The position numbers and the translations under genes are program-made. The notes beneath the pieces are model-generated. The model searched no databases, had not been told where the DNA came from, and saw nothing but the letters and a program-made list of their open reading frames with translations. A DNA stretch of 64,000 nucleotides. It comes from Aphrocallistes beatrix. Its lineage: Eukaryota; Porifera; Hexactinellida; Sceptrulophora; Aphrocallistidae. The stretch lies in assembly GCA_963281255.1 (NCBI GenBank), contig OY725497.1, forward strand, positions 3,092,968 through 3,156,967. Reading direction: 5' to 3'. Below, piece after piece: positions 55,192 to 64,000 of the stretch (positions are counted from its first letter, which is position 1; each line of letters starts with the position of its first letter).

Positions 55192-55722
55192 ATGAGCTCT
55201 TATAAGAATAAAGTGTGTGACTACTTTATGAACGGTAGATGTAAATTTGGAGACAATTGTCACAATCTACATCCCAGATCTAGTTCAGGACATTCCTCTC
55301 AGAGCAGGAGTTTTACCAGTCATCCCCAATATAACATACACACTTCCAATCGATACCAAAAGTTCAACCAACACCCAACGCATTCCTACCCCAAGCAAAC
55401 TCAACATGCGATATCCGCGCCTAATCAACACTCTAGCAGACCTGTAAGTAGCAACCCTTTCTCATTACAAAACACGAATTTGGTAAAATCCAACTCTTTA
55501 CACTCTACAAACCAGACAAATTTCTCATTGAAGGACGCTAATAGCTCCAGCATAGCTATACCTGTATCTCACACAGCTCCTATACAAACCTATCAAGGCG
55601 ACGATTCTCCCTACTCTCAGATTTCAGACCTGACTAAGGAAGAAATGGACGCTTTTCAGGGACAGAGTTTTGTAATTGGAAAAATTCCACTTAAACCTCC
55701 TCCCAGAGATCTATGCAATTAA
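55192..55722 (+). CDS. NUP42: NUP42-like nucleoporin (CCCH zinc finger)
   Basis: A 176-residue protein. The N terminus is a CCCH zinc finger (CDYFMNGRCKFGDNCHNLHP, spacing C-x7-C-x5-C-x3-H). The middle is rich in Ser, Asn, Gln, Thr and His, with almost no FG repeats. The C terminus FVIGKIPLKPPPRDL matches the conserved end of NUP42/NUPL2, which binds GLE1 at the cytoplasmic side of the nuclear pore during mRNA export. Human NUP42 is about 420 residues with many FG dipeptides, so this one is short. The ATG at 55192 begins MSSYKNKVCDY. It lies 89 bp from the most 5' visible exon of the minus-strand FN3 receptor and may be nested in its intron. Confidence 0.8.
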   Translation: MSSYKNKVCDYFMNGRCKFGDNCHNLHPRSSSGHSSQSRSFTSHPQYNIHTSNRYQKFNQHPTHSYPKQTQHAISAPNQHSSRPVSSNPFSLQNTNLVKSNSLHSTNQTNFSLKDANSSSIAIPVSHTAPIQTYQGDDSPYSQISDLTKEEMDAFQGQSFVIGKIPLKPPPRDLCN

Positions 55723-57047
55723 TTAAACAAATAAATTATTCAAATTGAGTGCACGACCTGTCTAGTTTGGATTAAATGATAATTATTGATATCGTTTTTA
55801 GTCAAAACATTAGAATTTATCTAACCTGAGAGAACGAAAGATATTCTTTACTCTAATTCAAGATTTTTAGTCGGATGAAAATGTCTATTAACAAAGTAAG
55901 TTAATCCGTCCAAGAGTGAGCATGAATTGATAATGTGTTGTAATACCAGGCGGGATTATGTATGGTATTATGCCACATTAATAGACACAATAATGTGGTT
56001 ATCTGCTTCTATGCAGCAGATTGTTTATTCTATTCGTTTCTTTTGTAAACCTCTTCTCTGAATACCAGAGATACCGTAGAACAAATGTATTGCATCATAC
56101 TTAGCGCCTAGAAGTGCATTCATTACATATACCAGATTGTGTCACAGTTATTTGTTAAACTCATCATACAGAATTGACTACATCATGCTTGTTCTCTCAT
56201 CGATTATCAGCTAAGTGTGATTTCGGCCTTTGCTATGCTATACCAACTTTAATTCATATCTAAAGTCGCCAATTCAAGTCTAAAATATGGCTACCGTCAA
56301 ATCCATCACTAAAATTAGGTACTTTATTAATTCTGCGTTTTGAAAATGTGAAAGTAGCTAAAGAAATGTCCACTAGTCCTTATATTGTCACAAAGCATTT
56401 CGATAGTATGATTACGGTCACTGACTCAAACATCTCTTGGTTGTTCTAGTGTCAGATCTAATTATTACGTTTATGCTACTTACTTTTCCGATAATGCAAG
56501 TAAGTCACTGTAGATCTGATAGCTTTAAGTTAAAATTGTCTTCAAGAATAATCTATCTTCTTACCACAGGGTTGGGAGGTTGTACTCGGATTTGTTAATA
56601 TCATCGAATGAATTCATTATCAGAATGATGCTACAATTCGCAGTGATTCAGACTAGTACAATTATAGATAGTGTTTATGTACACCTTATGATATACCATT
56701 ATATTCATTAATATATTTACACTTCATTTCTCGTTTCTGCAAAAATTCAAACGAAAATTATTTAAACTAAACGAAACTAATAATCAATACCAAACTTTCG
56801 TAACGGAAAGTTGTATACGTTTTTAACATTAGTTGAATCCTTCCAAAGCTGTACTGTAGCGAATTGAGAGAAGATTCTTGCGGAAAGAATCTGCGCAACA
56901 ACAATTGGATTTAGGACACATAAACACAAGCTATAGAGTAAATGATTAATTGTATTTAAAAATATTAAACTTTGATTGAATATAATTAGACATTATTATC
57001 TAAGTGATAAATGAACAACATAAATTTAAATAAAATAATAATAATGA
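55723..57047. other. Spacer without recognised feature
   Basis: AT-rich 1.3 kb. No FN3-encoding stretch was seen on the minus strand and no repeat structure stands out. Confidence 0.5.
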
Positions 57048-57467
57048 CTACAGCCTGAACTTTATCTCAACAGCATCCGTTACCAGCTCAAGGCCAGCAG
57101 GAGTGATGCTACACGCTACAAGGATGTACCAGAAGGAGTCACAGTTCCAAGCTTGCGCGTGGAAGAAGAGGAGCACAACACAAGCAGCTGTATGTATAAT
57201 GGATGATACAAGCGCTAGTGAGCTGTTGAAGAGGGAGAGTCCAGATAGAAACCCTGCATACTCCACAATCAGCAGTGCCAACATCAGACTCAGGCCAGTG
57301 ATGAGCTGAATGTCTTTATCTCTGTATAGATCTGATCCCACGAAGGAATCCTGAGGCACACAGGCTAGAACGTTTGGCTCGCGAGACCAGAATAATGTTA
57401 CGGTGGTAATGAAGTGTGCTGTGAGAGATAGGAATCGTGTAGGAATAATTACGGGGGAGGTAGACAT
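57048..57467 (-). CDS. TMEM107: Transmembrane protein 107 (ciliary transition zone)
   Basis: A 139-residue protein (human 140) with four predicted membrane helices (about 8-28, 54-74, 82-102, 112-132). Recognisable family stretches are PTRFLSLTAHFITTVTLFW, DKDIQLITGLSLMLALLIVE, GLSLFNSSLALVSSIIHTAA and FFHAQAWNCDSFWYI. TMEM107 is part of the MKS module at the ciliary transition zone and controls ciliary membrane composition. Single exon. With androglobin it indicates an animal with motile or sensory cilia. Confidence 0.93.
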   Translation of the reverse strand: MSTSPVIIPTRFLSLTAHFITTVTLFWSREPNVLACVPQDSFVGSDLYRDKDIQLITGLSLMLALLIVEYAGFLSGLSLFNSSLALVSSIIHTAACVVLLFFHAQAWNCDSFWYILVACSITPAGLELVTDAVEIKFRL

Positions 57468-59124
57468 AGCACAGCTAATTGTGTATTAAATTGTAGGTTA
57501 AAAGAGAATAGCCAACATCAATGATTTATACAATAATTTTGACTACGTACAACACTAGTACAAACACACCATCATCAATACCGTATTACATTATTGTCTT
57601 CACTGTGCTAATTAGTGGAAGCAGGATAATTCAAAGCTGTAGATCATGATTAGAAGTAAATATTAATGAAAAGCAAGGGTCTAGTATTACAGACTATGTA
57701 TTTTTTTGTAACGCCCTCATAACGTTGCACATTTTATTGGTGTTTAATTACTTATTTTTCTGCCTACACTATCTTGTTTAAATACTACTACATATTACCT
57801 TGAAAAATACTCCTCCGTACAGATTAACTAAGGCTTCATTGTAAGAAATCCTTAAATGCAAGTCTACCGTGTCTAACGATTATGCAATCATAACATACGT
57901 GTATTTACCTGTGTTTTATTAGTCAATAGACATTATTATGTACATTATTTTTATTTGTAATATTAGTATTTTTTCTGTTTCCCTCAAACTGGTCTTAAGT
58001 AATATTGGTAGTGCTAATTTATTGATTCATATTATGCAAGTAATCTTTGGTTAGAATTATTTCATGAGGATGCTAACCTCATTATTTTACATATATTATC
58101 TAAAGTAAATTTAAGGCGTATTCTTTCAAGTGGAATGTATGAGTTCATTTGAATTTGAATTATTTATCTATTCATTAGTTCACTTGATTGTGATAGAATG
58201 GAACTAAGGAGATAACAAGTGGACACCTGCCTAAGCTAAGCTGGATATGAAGCTTGTTGAGTTGAGATGAATCACTCTCTACAATACTAGGTAGTAGGTA
58301 CCAATACTACTTAGTACTTTACATGTAAATACAAAATTAATTAGGTTCAACAGAGGAGCTCATATAATATTTAGGAAGGATTGCCACTTGTAGACAAGGA
58401 GCAACAAAATTTACGATGAAAATTGCAAGTTCCCTATCTCAATAATATTTTACTATATCTCGTCTAATTACAGTAGTTTTAATGCAAATTACCTAATCAT
58501 AAATGCAATACTAAAATAAGTACTTTTATGAACAGATAATATTTTTTAAATTTGATCGAATTTCAGTTCTAGAAGAACAGCAAACAAAAGTGTGAAAGTT
58601 TGTATATCTAGATTGACTGATTGATTGATTGATTAATAAGTCAGGGAATATTTATATGGTAACTGTCTAAGTGTGAAATCTCGTTTCTCTCGTTTCTGTC
58701 TTCAAGTAACATTCGTAAATCTCAAATATTAATATTATAAAATTTAGTATTAAAAGGTATGAAGATATGTCTATATACGTATATATGTACTTAATATACC
58801 TGTAAACAAAAAATCATAAAATTTCGCGAAAAAATCAGGTACACATCTATAGCATGTCCAAAGACATCAACACAAATAAGAGTCGTTATTATATGGTCAA
58901 TTAGGTAGGTGGTGCCTGGCGTGTTATCGTTTTTCATAGAATATTTAAGAATTTGAAATTACTCAACAGGCTGTCTAATAAGTTCTTAGAAATGTGATAC
59001 ATACCAAATATAATCTACACCTGCATGTTGAGCTACAGTATAAATACACCGACTATAGAGCTGGTTTTAATGAAACATTCACTGCCATATCTCAATATTT
59101 TCATTCTATATCTACTTCAATTTA
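57468..59124. other. Spacer without recognised feature
   Basis: AT-rich 1.66 kb between TMEM107 and the 59125 gene, with a short GATT tandem (about 58614-58635). No gene, tRNA or transposon end was recognised. Confidence 0.5.
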
Positions 59125-59601
59125 ATGGGTTCAAACCTTAGCCGAAGTCCGTCCGAGGAAGAATTCGAATTCGATGATACATACGACACGAGTAGTGCAG
59201 GAGTGGACGAACTTTGGAACTTGAAAATGTGTATAACGTATATTGAACGTAAATTGGATGATTTGGACCTAGACACCTACCTGAACAAGGTCATCTCTGC
59301 TCAAAATAAAGAGACAAAGGACATCTCGCACGACTGCAAATATACCAGAAAAGAACTCAGAGGGAGGCTATGTCTTTTAAAAGGTAGACACAGTAAAATA
59401 ATGAAAGAAATTAGTCAACCTAAAAAAAAGCTAGAGAAGCATGTTTCTATTTGTCGGAAACAGAGTGAGCGGAGGAGGAAGGAGAGCCTTACTTACGTGA
59501 CTAGTTACAAGAGGCCTTGCCGTAGACTGGCTAGCCTGGACGACACGTACAGAAGTATCACACAATGTCCCATTACTTTACCTACTATATACGCCCAATA
59601 G
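59125..59601 (+). CDS. Unknown protein with N-myristoylation-type N terminus
   Basis: A 158-residue frame beginning MGSNLSRS, which fits the N-myristoyltransferase pattern (Gly2, Ser6) followed by nearby Arg. The first 30 residues are acidic (SEEEFEFDDTYD); the rest is basic and mainly helical (LWNLKMCITYIERKLDDLDL; KKKLEKHVSICRKQSERRRK), suggesting a short coiled coil. I do not recognise the family. Codon use looks protein-like and the length is well above chance for AT-rich DNA. A role at a membrane is inference only. Confidence 0.6.
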   Translation: MGSNLSRSPSEEEFEFDDTYDTSSAGVDELWNLKMCITYIERKLDDLDLDTYLNKVISAQNKETKDISHDCKYTRKELRGRLCLLKGRHSKIMKEISQPKKKLEKHVSICRKQSERRRKESLTYVTSYKRPCRRLASLDDTYRSITQCPITLPTIYAQ

Positions 59602-60189
59602 TCAGATATTCAACTCGAATACTTTACTACAAGTATAGTCCGTTTAATTATATTCTTAACTGCATGTAATTATAATTAATACATACTTCAGGCATAATTT
59701 TGTATACAAATAATGTGAAATGAAGTTGAGATTTAAATATTTATTCGTGCCTTAACGTATACACACGTATTCGTAAAATTAATCAAAATAAGAAGTGGAT
59801 GTAATATACGTATTAGTTGAAAGTCTCATTGTCTACTGACAATTGGAAAAAAATCAAATCCAAAAGCACACAAATAAACTTTCAATGCTTGTAATATCGC
59901 AGCTTGAAGAGAAATTATAATTTGTGCTATATCAATTCTAAAATTCCAAATGTGGCAATCCTCGTTTTGGTATTATATAAGATGGAGAGGCTGTGAAGCA
60001 GGAATTCATTATGTGCAATGTATGACACATGAATAGACGTGTGACAGAAGCCAAAATTCATGACCATTGTACGTAGTGCAATGGTTACGTGCATCAATAT
60101 TCGTTCTGGACTTTTACAGACAATTATAGCCAATCAAAATCTGAAATGGATATAATCAAGGCCGTGGACACCAGGCGTGAATCCGGGGG

Positions 60190-60404
60190 CATCCCGTCCC
60201 GTAAATTAGGCATCTTAACTCGTCCCGTCCCGTAAATTAGGCACCTTTTCTGTCCCATCCCGTAAATTAGGCATCTTGACTCGTCCCGTCCCGTAAATTA
60301 GGCATCTTAACCCGTCCCGTCCCGTAAATTAGGCATCTTAACCCGTCCCGTCCCGTAAATTAGGCATCTTAACCCGTCCCGTCCCGTAAATTAGGCATGC
60401 CCTG
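60190..60404. repeat. Minisatellite, about 31-bp unit
   Basis: About seven tandem units of CCCGTCCCGTAAATTAGGCA with TCTTAAC or close variants between them. The flanks GAATCCGG occur on both sides (about 60179 and 60404), so it may be the interior of a small element. The remainder of 59602-61179 has no recognised gene. Confidence 0.9.
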
Positions 60405-61179
60405 AATCCGGTTGTAACTAGAAAGTGGTCAGGTTGAAACCAGTCGATCGTTCAAAATGGTCATTCTTTGGGTTATATTGGTCAAAGCTAGTCAGATTGA
60501 AACCGGACAAAACGGACCGGTTTTTGCTTTATGCACAAATTGCCGACACATGTTGGAGCATCAGCAAATTGTAGATAAACGTAGCCTTAGCGCTAATGTA
60601 CTCCCACTGAATTGAGTAACAAGATTGTAAATTTCTCTAAATAATAACTAAAACATTGTTAAATTGTACATTTTTTCCTAAAAACCAATAATTCTTAAGA
60701 TTGTACATTTTCCTAAAAAGAATTTGACGAAGTTTAATTGGGATCAGCTGTCTCGGACCGAACGAATAAAGACCATCGGTACTAATATGTTTAATCAATA
60801 CTAATCCAAAGACAGAAATCAATTAGATGAATGTAGAATAGCGTAATATTACTAATGCAATAACAAAATCAAATATTGCAGACAAATTATTCTAGACAAG
60901 TATGTATGTATGCCCGTAAGCGCTCTCCTCGAAACAGTATTCGAATATGGATCCTTTTTGTATGTAGACTAATTCCACATATGCGCGTACCTTTGACACA
61001 CGTCAATCTCAACCTTGTACTTCATATCAATCTGTGTGATATTTTTGAATTACTTTTTTACAGATTTAACTAAAGGTTAATTATTCAGGTGTTCGTAATT
61101 ACGAATCAAAACCAATTAGTGCTACCTTTTACAATCATTAAATTACTGAATCAGTATTGGATTTAGATAGTATCAGATA

Positions 61180-61845
61180 ATGCAAGACCCTCAGCGGCTT
61201 TTGGTTCAGAGTTTCCTTTCTAAGAAATTCATGACTGAAGATCAGTTGAAGGAGAAAGTAGAACTCCTAAACCGTACCTACGTGTGGGAGAGTGATGTAG
61301 AGAAGACAGTGCGAGTGATCAATAAGCATCTGGAGCTGCTCTCACTGAAGATACGGAAAGGCCGCTCAGAAGATAGTGGCCGGATCTACTACGGTCTGGT
61401 CAACCTACGCGAGGACGAAGCTGCGAAGATAGGAGCGGAGTATGCACCGGAAGAAATGCAATTCTTCAAAGATTGTCTTGAAGCAATTCTAGAATGCGAA
61501 GAGGGAGAAGCTTCCTCACTGGTACTCCTGGGCATGAGCAGCAGTTCCCAGGGGGCCGGGCGCAAGAAGGTGACAGAGAAAGATAGTCTTCTGGAGAGGT
61601 TCACTAGAGACGGTTGGTTGAGTAGCTCCCTAGGCAAATACTACCCAGGACCCAGAACAGTCCTGGAGTTGTATCCGCACCTATCCGAGATGCAAGGGGG
61701 TGAGGTGGTTAAATGTACCCTCTGTAGAGAAATGGTGGTGAGGCGAGAGCGTTGTGAGAGTTGTGATACCTATTTTCATCTCTACTGTATGGAAAGGCTT
61801 AAATCTACCAGTAATACCTGCCCTAAGTGTAAGGTGCAGTGGTGA
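61180..61845 (+). CDS. NSMCE1: SMC5-SMC6 complex component NSE1 (E3 ubiquitin ligase)
   Basis: A 221-residue protein (human 266). The N-terminal part is the winged-helix NSE1 domain (LLVQSFLSKKFMTEDQLKEK; ISKHLELL-type helix; FFKDCLEAIL; ERFTRDGWLSSS). The C-terminal 40 residues are a RING-like C4HC3 zinc domain: CTLC, CESC, HLYC and CPKC. NSE1 pairs with a MAGE-type NSE3 and NSE4 on SMC5-SMC6, a nuclear complex for recombination repair. Single exon; the start is the first ATG, preceded by an AT-rich leader. Confidence 0.93.
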   Translation: MQDPQRLLVQSFLSKKFMTEDQLKEKVELLNRTYVWESDVEKTVRVINKHLELLSLKIRKGRSEDSGRIYYGLVNLREDEAAKIGAEYAPEEMQFFKDCLEAILECEEGEASSLVLLGMSSSSQGAGRKKVTEKDSLLERFTRDGWLSSSLGKYYPGPRTVLELYPHLSEMQGGEVVKCTLCREMVVRRERCESCDTYFHLYCMERLKSTSNTCPKCKVQW

Positions 61846-62730
61846 CATAATTACCCATGCATGTTTCAACATAACTGGGTTATCACGTCACAGTGTAGTT
61901 CTACACATGTAACGGATCTACTATTACCTAAATTTAATTGGCGTGGATTGATGAAAGTTAATATTTGATATGAAAGTGTATTTGAGTTCATGTGGTCTGA
62001 CTTATTCATTCCAAAGTATTTACGATGATATCAGTTCGGTGTTGTTACAAAACCCTAAAAAATGTTTGGCTACTGGTGATTGGTAGACTTTAAACTTCTA
62101 GTACTTATCTAGTCAATTAGATATTACAACAGGTGATCTCATTAATAATTCTGACCAATTTTTGCTAGGGGTTAAATTTTCTGAATTGCAAATCCCAAAT
62201 ATTCTATTGGAGTACACAAATATTTAGCATTCCTTAATGGAAGTCCAGCTCAGTCAGCTGGCAGTCAGATGAGTGGGTCAGGAAATATTTTTCATGTAAT
62301 GTTATCAATTTTTCGTTCTAACTGTTACGTTCTGAGGGATTATATTATATGCTTAGTATTAGGGAAAGTAATTCACACGTAAAGTGGTGTTAATGTTCCG
62401 CGCAACAAAATTGGAATAATCTTACATTCTGGAAAATTCCTACTTGGCGAAATCTAGTTTCCTTTGAGAGGAAAATGACCCCAATTATTTTATGGTATTT
62501 AGTAGTCAAATATATTATGTCAGCAACCGATTCGATAGATAAATGATAATATGCTCAACAGAGATATCCTACTGTTCATGACGAGTCAAAACGCTAGTCT
62601 GAATGAAATGCTGGCTTTATAGTCACTTTGCTGGTCAGCTGGTTTTCAACTGGTACCGAAAATGCTGGTCAAACCAGCATTTGACTGATCACTTGGGGTC
62701 TATGCAATACTGTTTTGGTATCCACTAAGG
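61846..62730. other. Spacer without recognised gene
   Basis: AT-rich 0.9 kb. Around 62625-62690, GCTGGT motifs recur in both orientations (GCTGGTCAGCTGG, AAACCAGCATTTG), a possible small inverted repeat. Nothing else was recognised. Confidence 0.5.
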
Positions 62731-62871
62731 CAGTGGTGGGCAACCCGTGGCCCGCGGCCCATTTTGATGGCTCGTGACCTCTTCAAACACTCTATAATGG
62801 GGCCTGCCTAATTTGTTTGTGAAATTGATGCTAAATATAAATTTTACTTGGTTATTTTTGCTTCTACGTAA

Positions 62872-63346
62872 GTTGTGTATGTCTATATCTATCTATCTCC
62901 ACAACGAATTGATTGAAGAAATTGCCAGACACAGAAAGCTGATTTTTGGCATGTTGGAGTCTTTTGACTATGGTTCTGGCCTCAAACGAAATGTCGACTC
63001 ATCATGGGATTATGGCGTCATTGTCACCTTTTTATTATTAGAAATTTCGACTATAACCATTTTAGGTGAGAGAAGGCTGAAATTTTAATAGACTACGTAT
63101 ATTAATATTCTTCACATATGATACAACTATCATCAACAAATTATGACATCATTATGTTATGACGTCATGAAAAATTGGCAAATTTTGTGATTTTTCGAGT
63201 GATATCGATTATAACAGTAAGACAGACGTATTTAGAAATGTTATCTACCTTATAATTAATCAATGTGAACCTATGCCCCCAAAGGACGCCTCCGGCGGAC
63301 ACAAAGTGTCCACCAGCCGCGCAGCGCAAGCAAGCGAAGTGCGCTT
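62872..63346 (+). mobile_element. Helitron-like family, longest copy
   Basis: It carries the family body in order: CAACGAATTGATTGAAGAAA, GCCAGACACAGAAAGCTGAT, CGACTCATCATGG, GGCTGAAATTTTAATAGA, TATGACGTCAT, GATTTTTCGAGTGATATCGA, TAAGACAGACGTATTTAGA, the hairpin block (GGCGGACAC and a mutated right arm) and GCGCAGCGCAAGCAAGCG. The 5' TCCTTACTATT end is missing here. It is nested in the hAT MITE 62731-63560. Confidence 0.7.
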
Positions 63347-63435
63347 ATTGTTATGAAAATAGCTTTTGAAAATTATCATTCAATTAATATATTGTTTTGT
63401 TGTAAGTTCTGCGTTATACATGTAATACCAAAATA

Positions 63436-63487
63436 TGTCAGTTCTTGCTATGGCCATAGTGATGTGGGCGTATAGCAAGAACTGACA
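63436..63487. other. Perfect 16-bp inverted repeat
   Basis: The arms TGTCAGTTCTTGCTAT and ATAGCAAGAACTGACA are separated by 20 bases. It lies within the right part of the hAT MITE, about 120 bp before ISY1. Confidence 0.7.
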
Positions 63488-63610
63488 GATTTGGGGGCCC
63501 GCAGAACCCCACGCGGACCCCAATTGTGGCCCACTTCAGGAGTAAGGTTGCCCGCCACTGCGCTAAAGCATTTAACAATAGCATTATACAGGAGTAAGAT
63601 TTAGAGAAGA

Positions 63611-64000
63611 ATGGCTCGTAACGCAGAAAAGGGACAAACTATGCTGAATCGGTTCTACAAGGCGAAGCAGCAGGAAGGGAAAGTGAAGGAATTGCGACCT
63701 TATTTGGCTTCGGATTGCAGTAGTCTCTTTAAAGCCGAAAAGTGGCGAAGACAAATAATCGGTGAAGTTGTGAAGAAGGTCTCTCAAATACAAAATGCGG
63801 GACTCGGAGAATTTCGCATCAGGGATTTGAATGATGAGATCAACAAACTAATGCGAGAAAAGGGTCACTGGGAAGATAGGATCATCCAACTGGGAGGACC
63901 AGATCACAGGAATATGGGTCCAAAAATGATCGACCACGATGGCAAAGAACTCCCGGGGAACAGAGGGTACAAGTACTATGGAATGGCTAAGGAGTTGCCA
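63611..64000 (+). CDS. ISY1: Pre-mRNA splicing factor ISY1, 5' part
   Basis: The first 130 codons, cut by the window edge. The sequence MARNAEKGQTMLNRF, KAEKWRRQIIGEVVKKVSQI, QNAGLGEFRIRDLNDEINKL, REKGHWEDRI and GNRGYKYYGMAKELP follows ISY1 without gaps. ISY1 is a component of the catalytic (NTC-associated) spliceosome. No intron interrupts this part. A hAT MITE ends 50 bp upstream of the ATG. Confidence 0.96.
   Translation, partial: MARNAEKGQTMLNRFYKAKQQEGKVKELRPYLASDCSSLFKAEKWRRQIIGEVVKKVSQIQNAGLGEFRIRDLNDEINKLMREKGHWEDRIIQLGGPDHRNMGPKMIDHDGKELPGNRGYKYYGMAKELP

Larger units (their letters stand above)
62731..63560. mobile_element. hAT MITE containing a Helitron-like insertion
   Basis: The ends CAGTGGTGGGCAACCCGTGG and, in reverse complement, CAGTGGCGGGCAACCTTACT are hAT-type. 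The flanks CACTAAGG (62723-62730) and CGCTAAAG (63561-63568) agree at six of eight bases, a diverged target duplication. The middle 62872-63346 is a separate element. The ISY1 start codon lies 50 bp beyond the right end. Confidence 0.75.

Overview
The window is nuclear DNA of an invertebrate animal. Spliceosomal introns, P2X and fibronectin-III receptors, the cilium genes androglobin and TMEM107, MGAT2, NSMCE1, ISY1, ARGLU1 and PRMT1 exclude bacteria, fungi and plants. Insects and nematodes are unlikely because they generally lack P2X. I cannot name the phylum. Non-coding DNA is AT-rich and full of cut-and-paste transposon remnants, while several genes (CAP-Gly protein, PRMT1, androglobin) are GC-rich and have very long uninterrupted reading frames.

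Layout. 1-6.75 kb: repeats and an apparently intact hAT transposon (1918-6738, 8-bp target duplication, 219-bp perfect direct terminal repeats) lying just upstream of an HSD17B12-like reductase gene (6824-7765). 8.8-10.25 kb: two-exon P2X receptor. 10.5-15.2 kb: five-exon ARGLU1 with transposon-bearing introns. 16.1-19.0 kb: EF-hand/coiled-coil/CAP-Gly protein. 19.3-20.5 kb: PRMT1. 21.06-22.63 kb: pogo-like element whose interior has become a 1.2-kb satellite. 22.95-27.2 kb: androglobin in one exon. 27.3-29.1 kb: mitochondrial ribosomal protein of the mL37/mL65 family. 29.2-36 kb: stacked MITEs, a truncated ABCC copy and a decayed Ty3/gypsy-type retroelement. 36.1-48.5 kb: two full ABCC transporters, nearly identical except in transmembrane patches, separated by nested transposons. 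48.85-50.2 kb: MGAT2. 51.2-55.1 kb (minus strand): 3' six exons of an FN3 adhesion-type receptor. 55.2-55.7 kb: NUP42-like protein, very close to that receptor. 57.0-57.5 kb (minus): TMEM107. 59.1-59.6 kb: unknown protein with a myristoylation-type N terminus. 61.2-61.8 kb: NSMCE1. 63.6 kb to the edge: 5' part of ISY1.

The genes are not an operon or a pathway cluster; they are ordinary housekeeping and signalling genes, many intron-poor. The most interesting signals are (i) the ABCC family with substitutions concentrated in membrane segments, (ii) a satellite made from a pogo-like terminal motif, (iii) the hAT element with direct rather than inverted terminal repeats, (iv) a Helitron-like non-autonomous family with seven copies, and (v) the FN3 receptor without visible 5' exons. 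All family calls come from reading the sequence; no database search was run.
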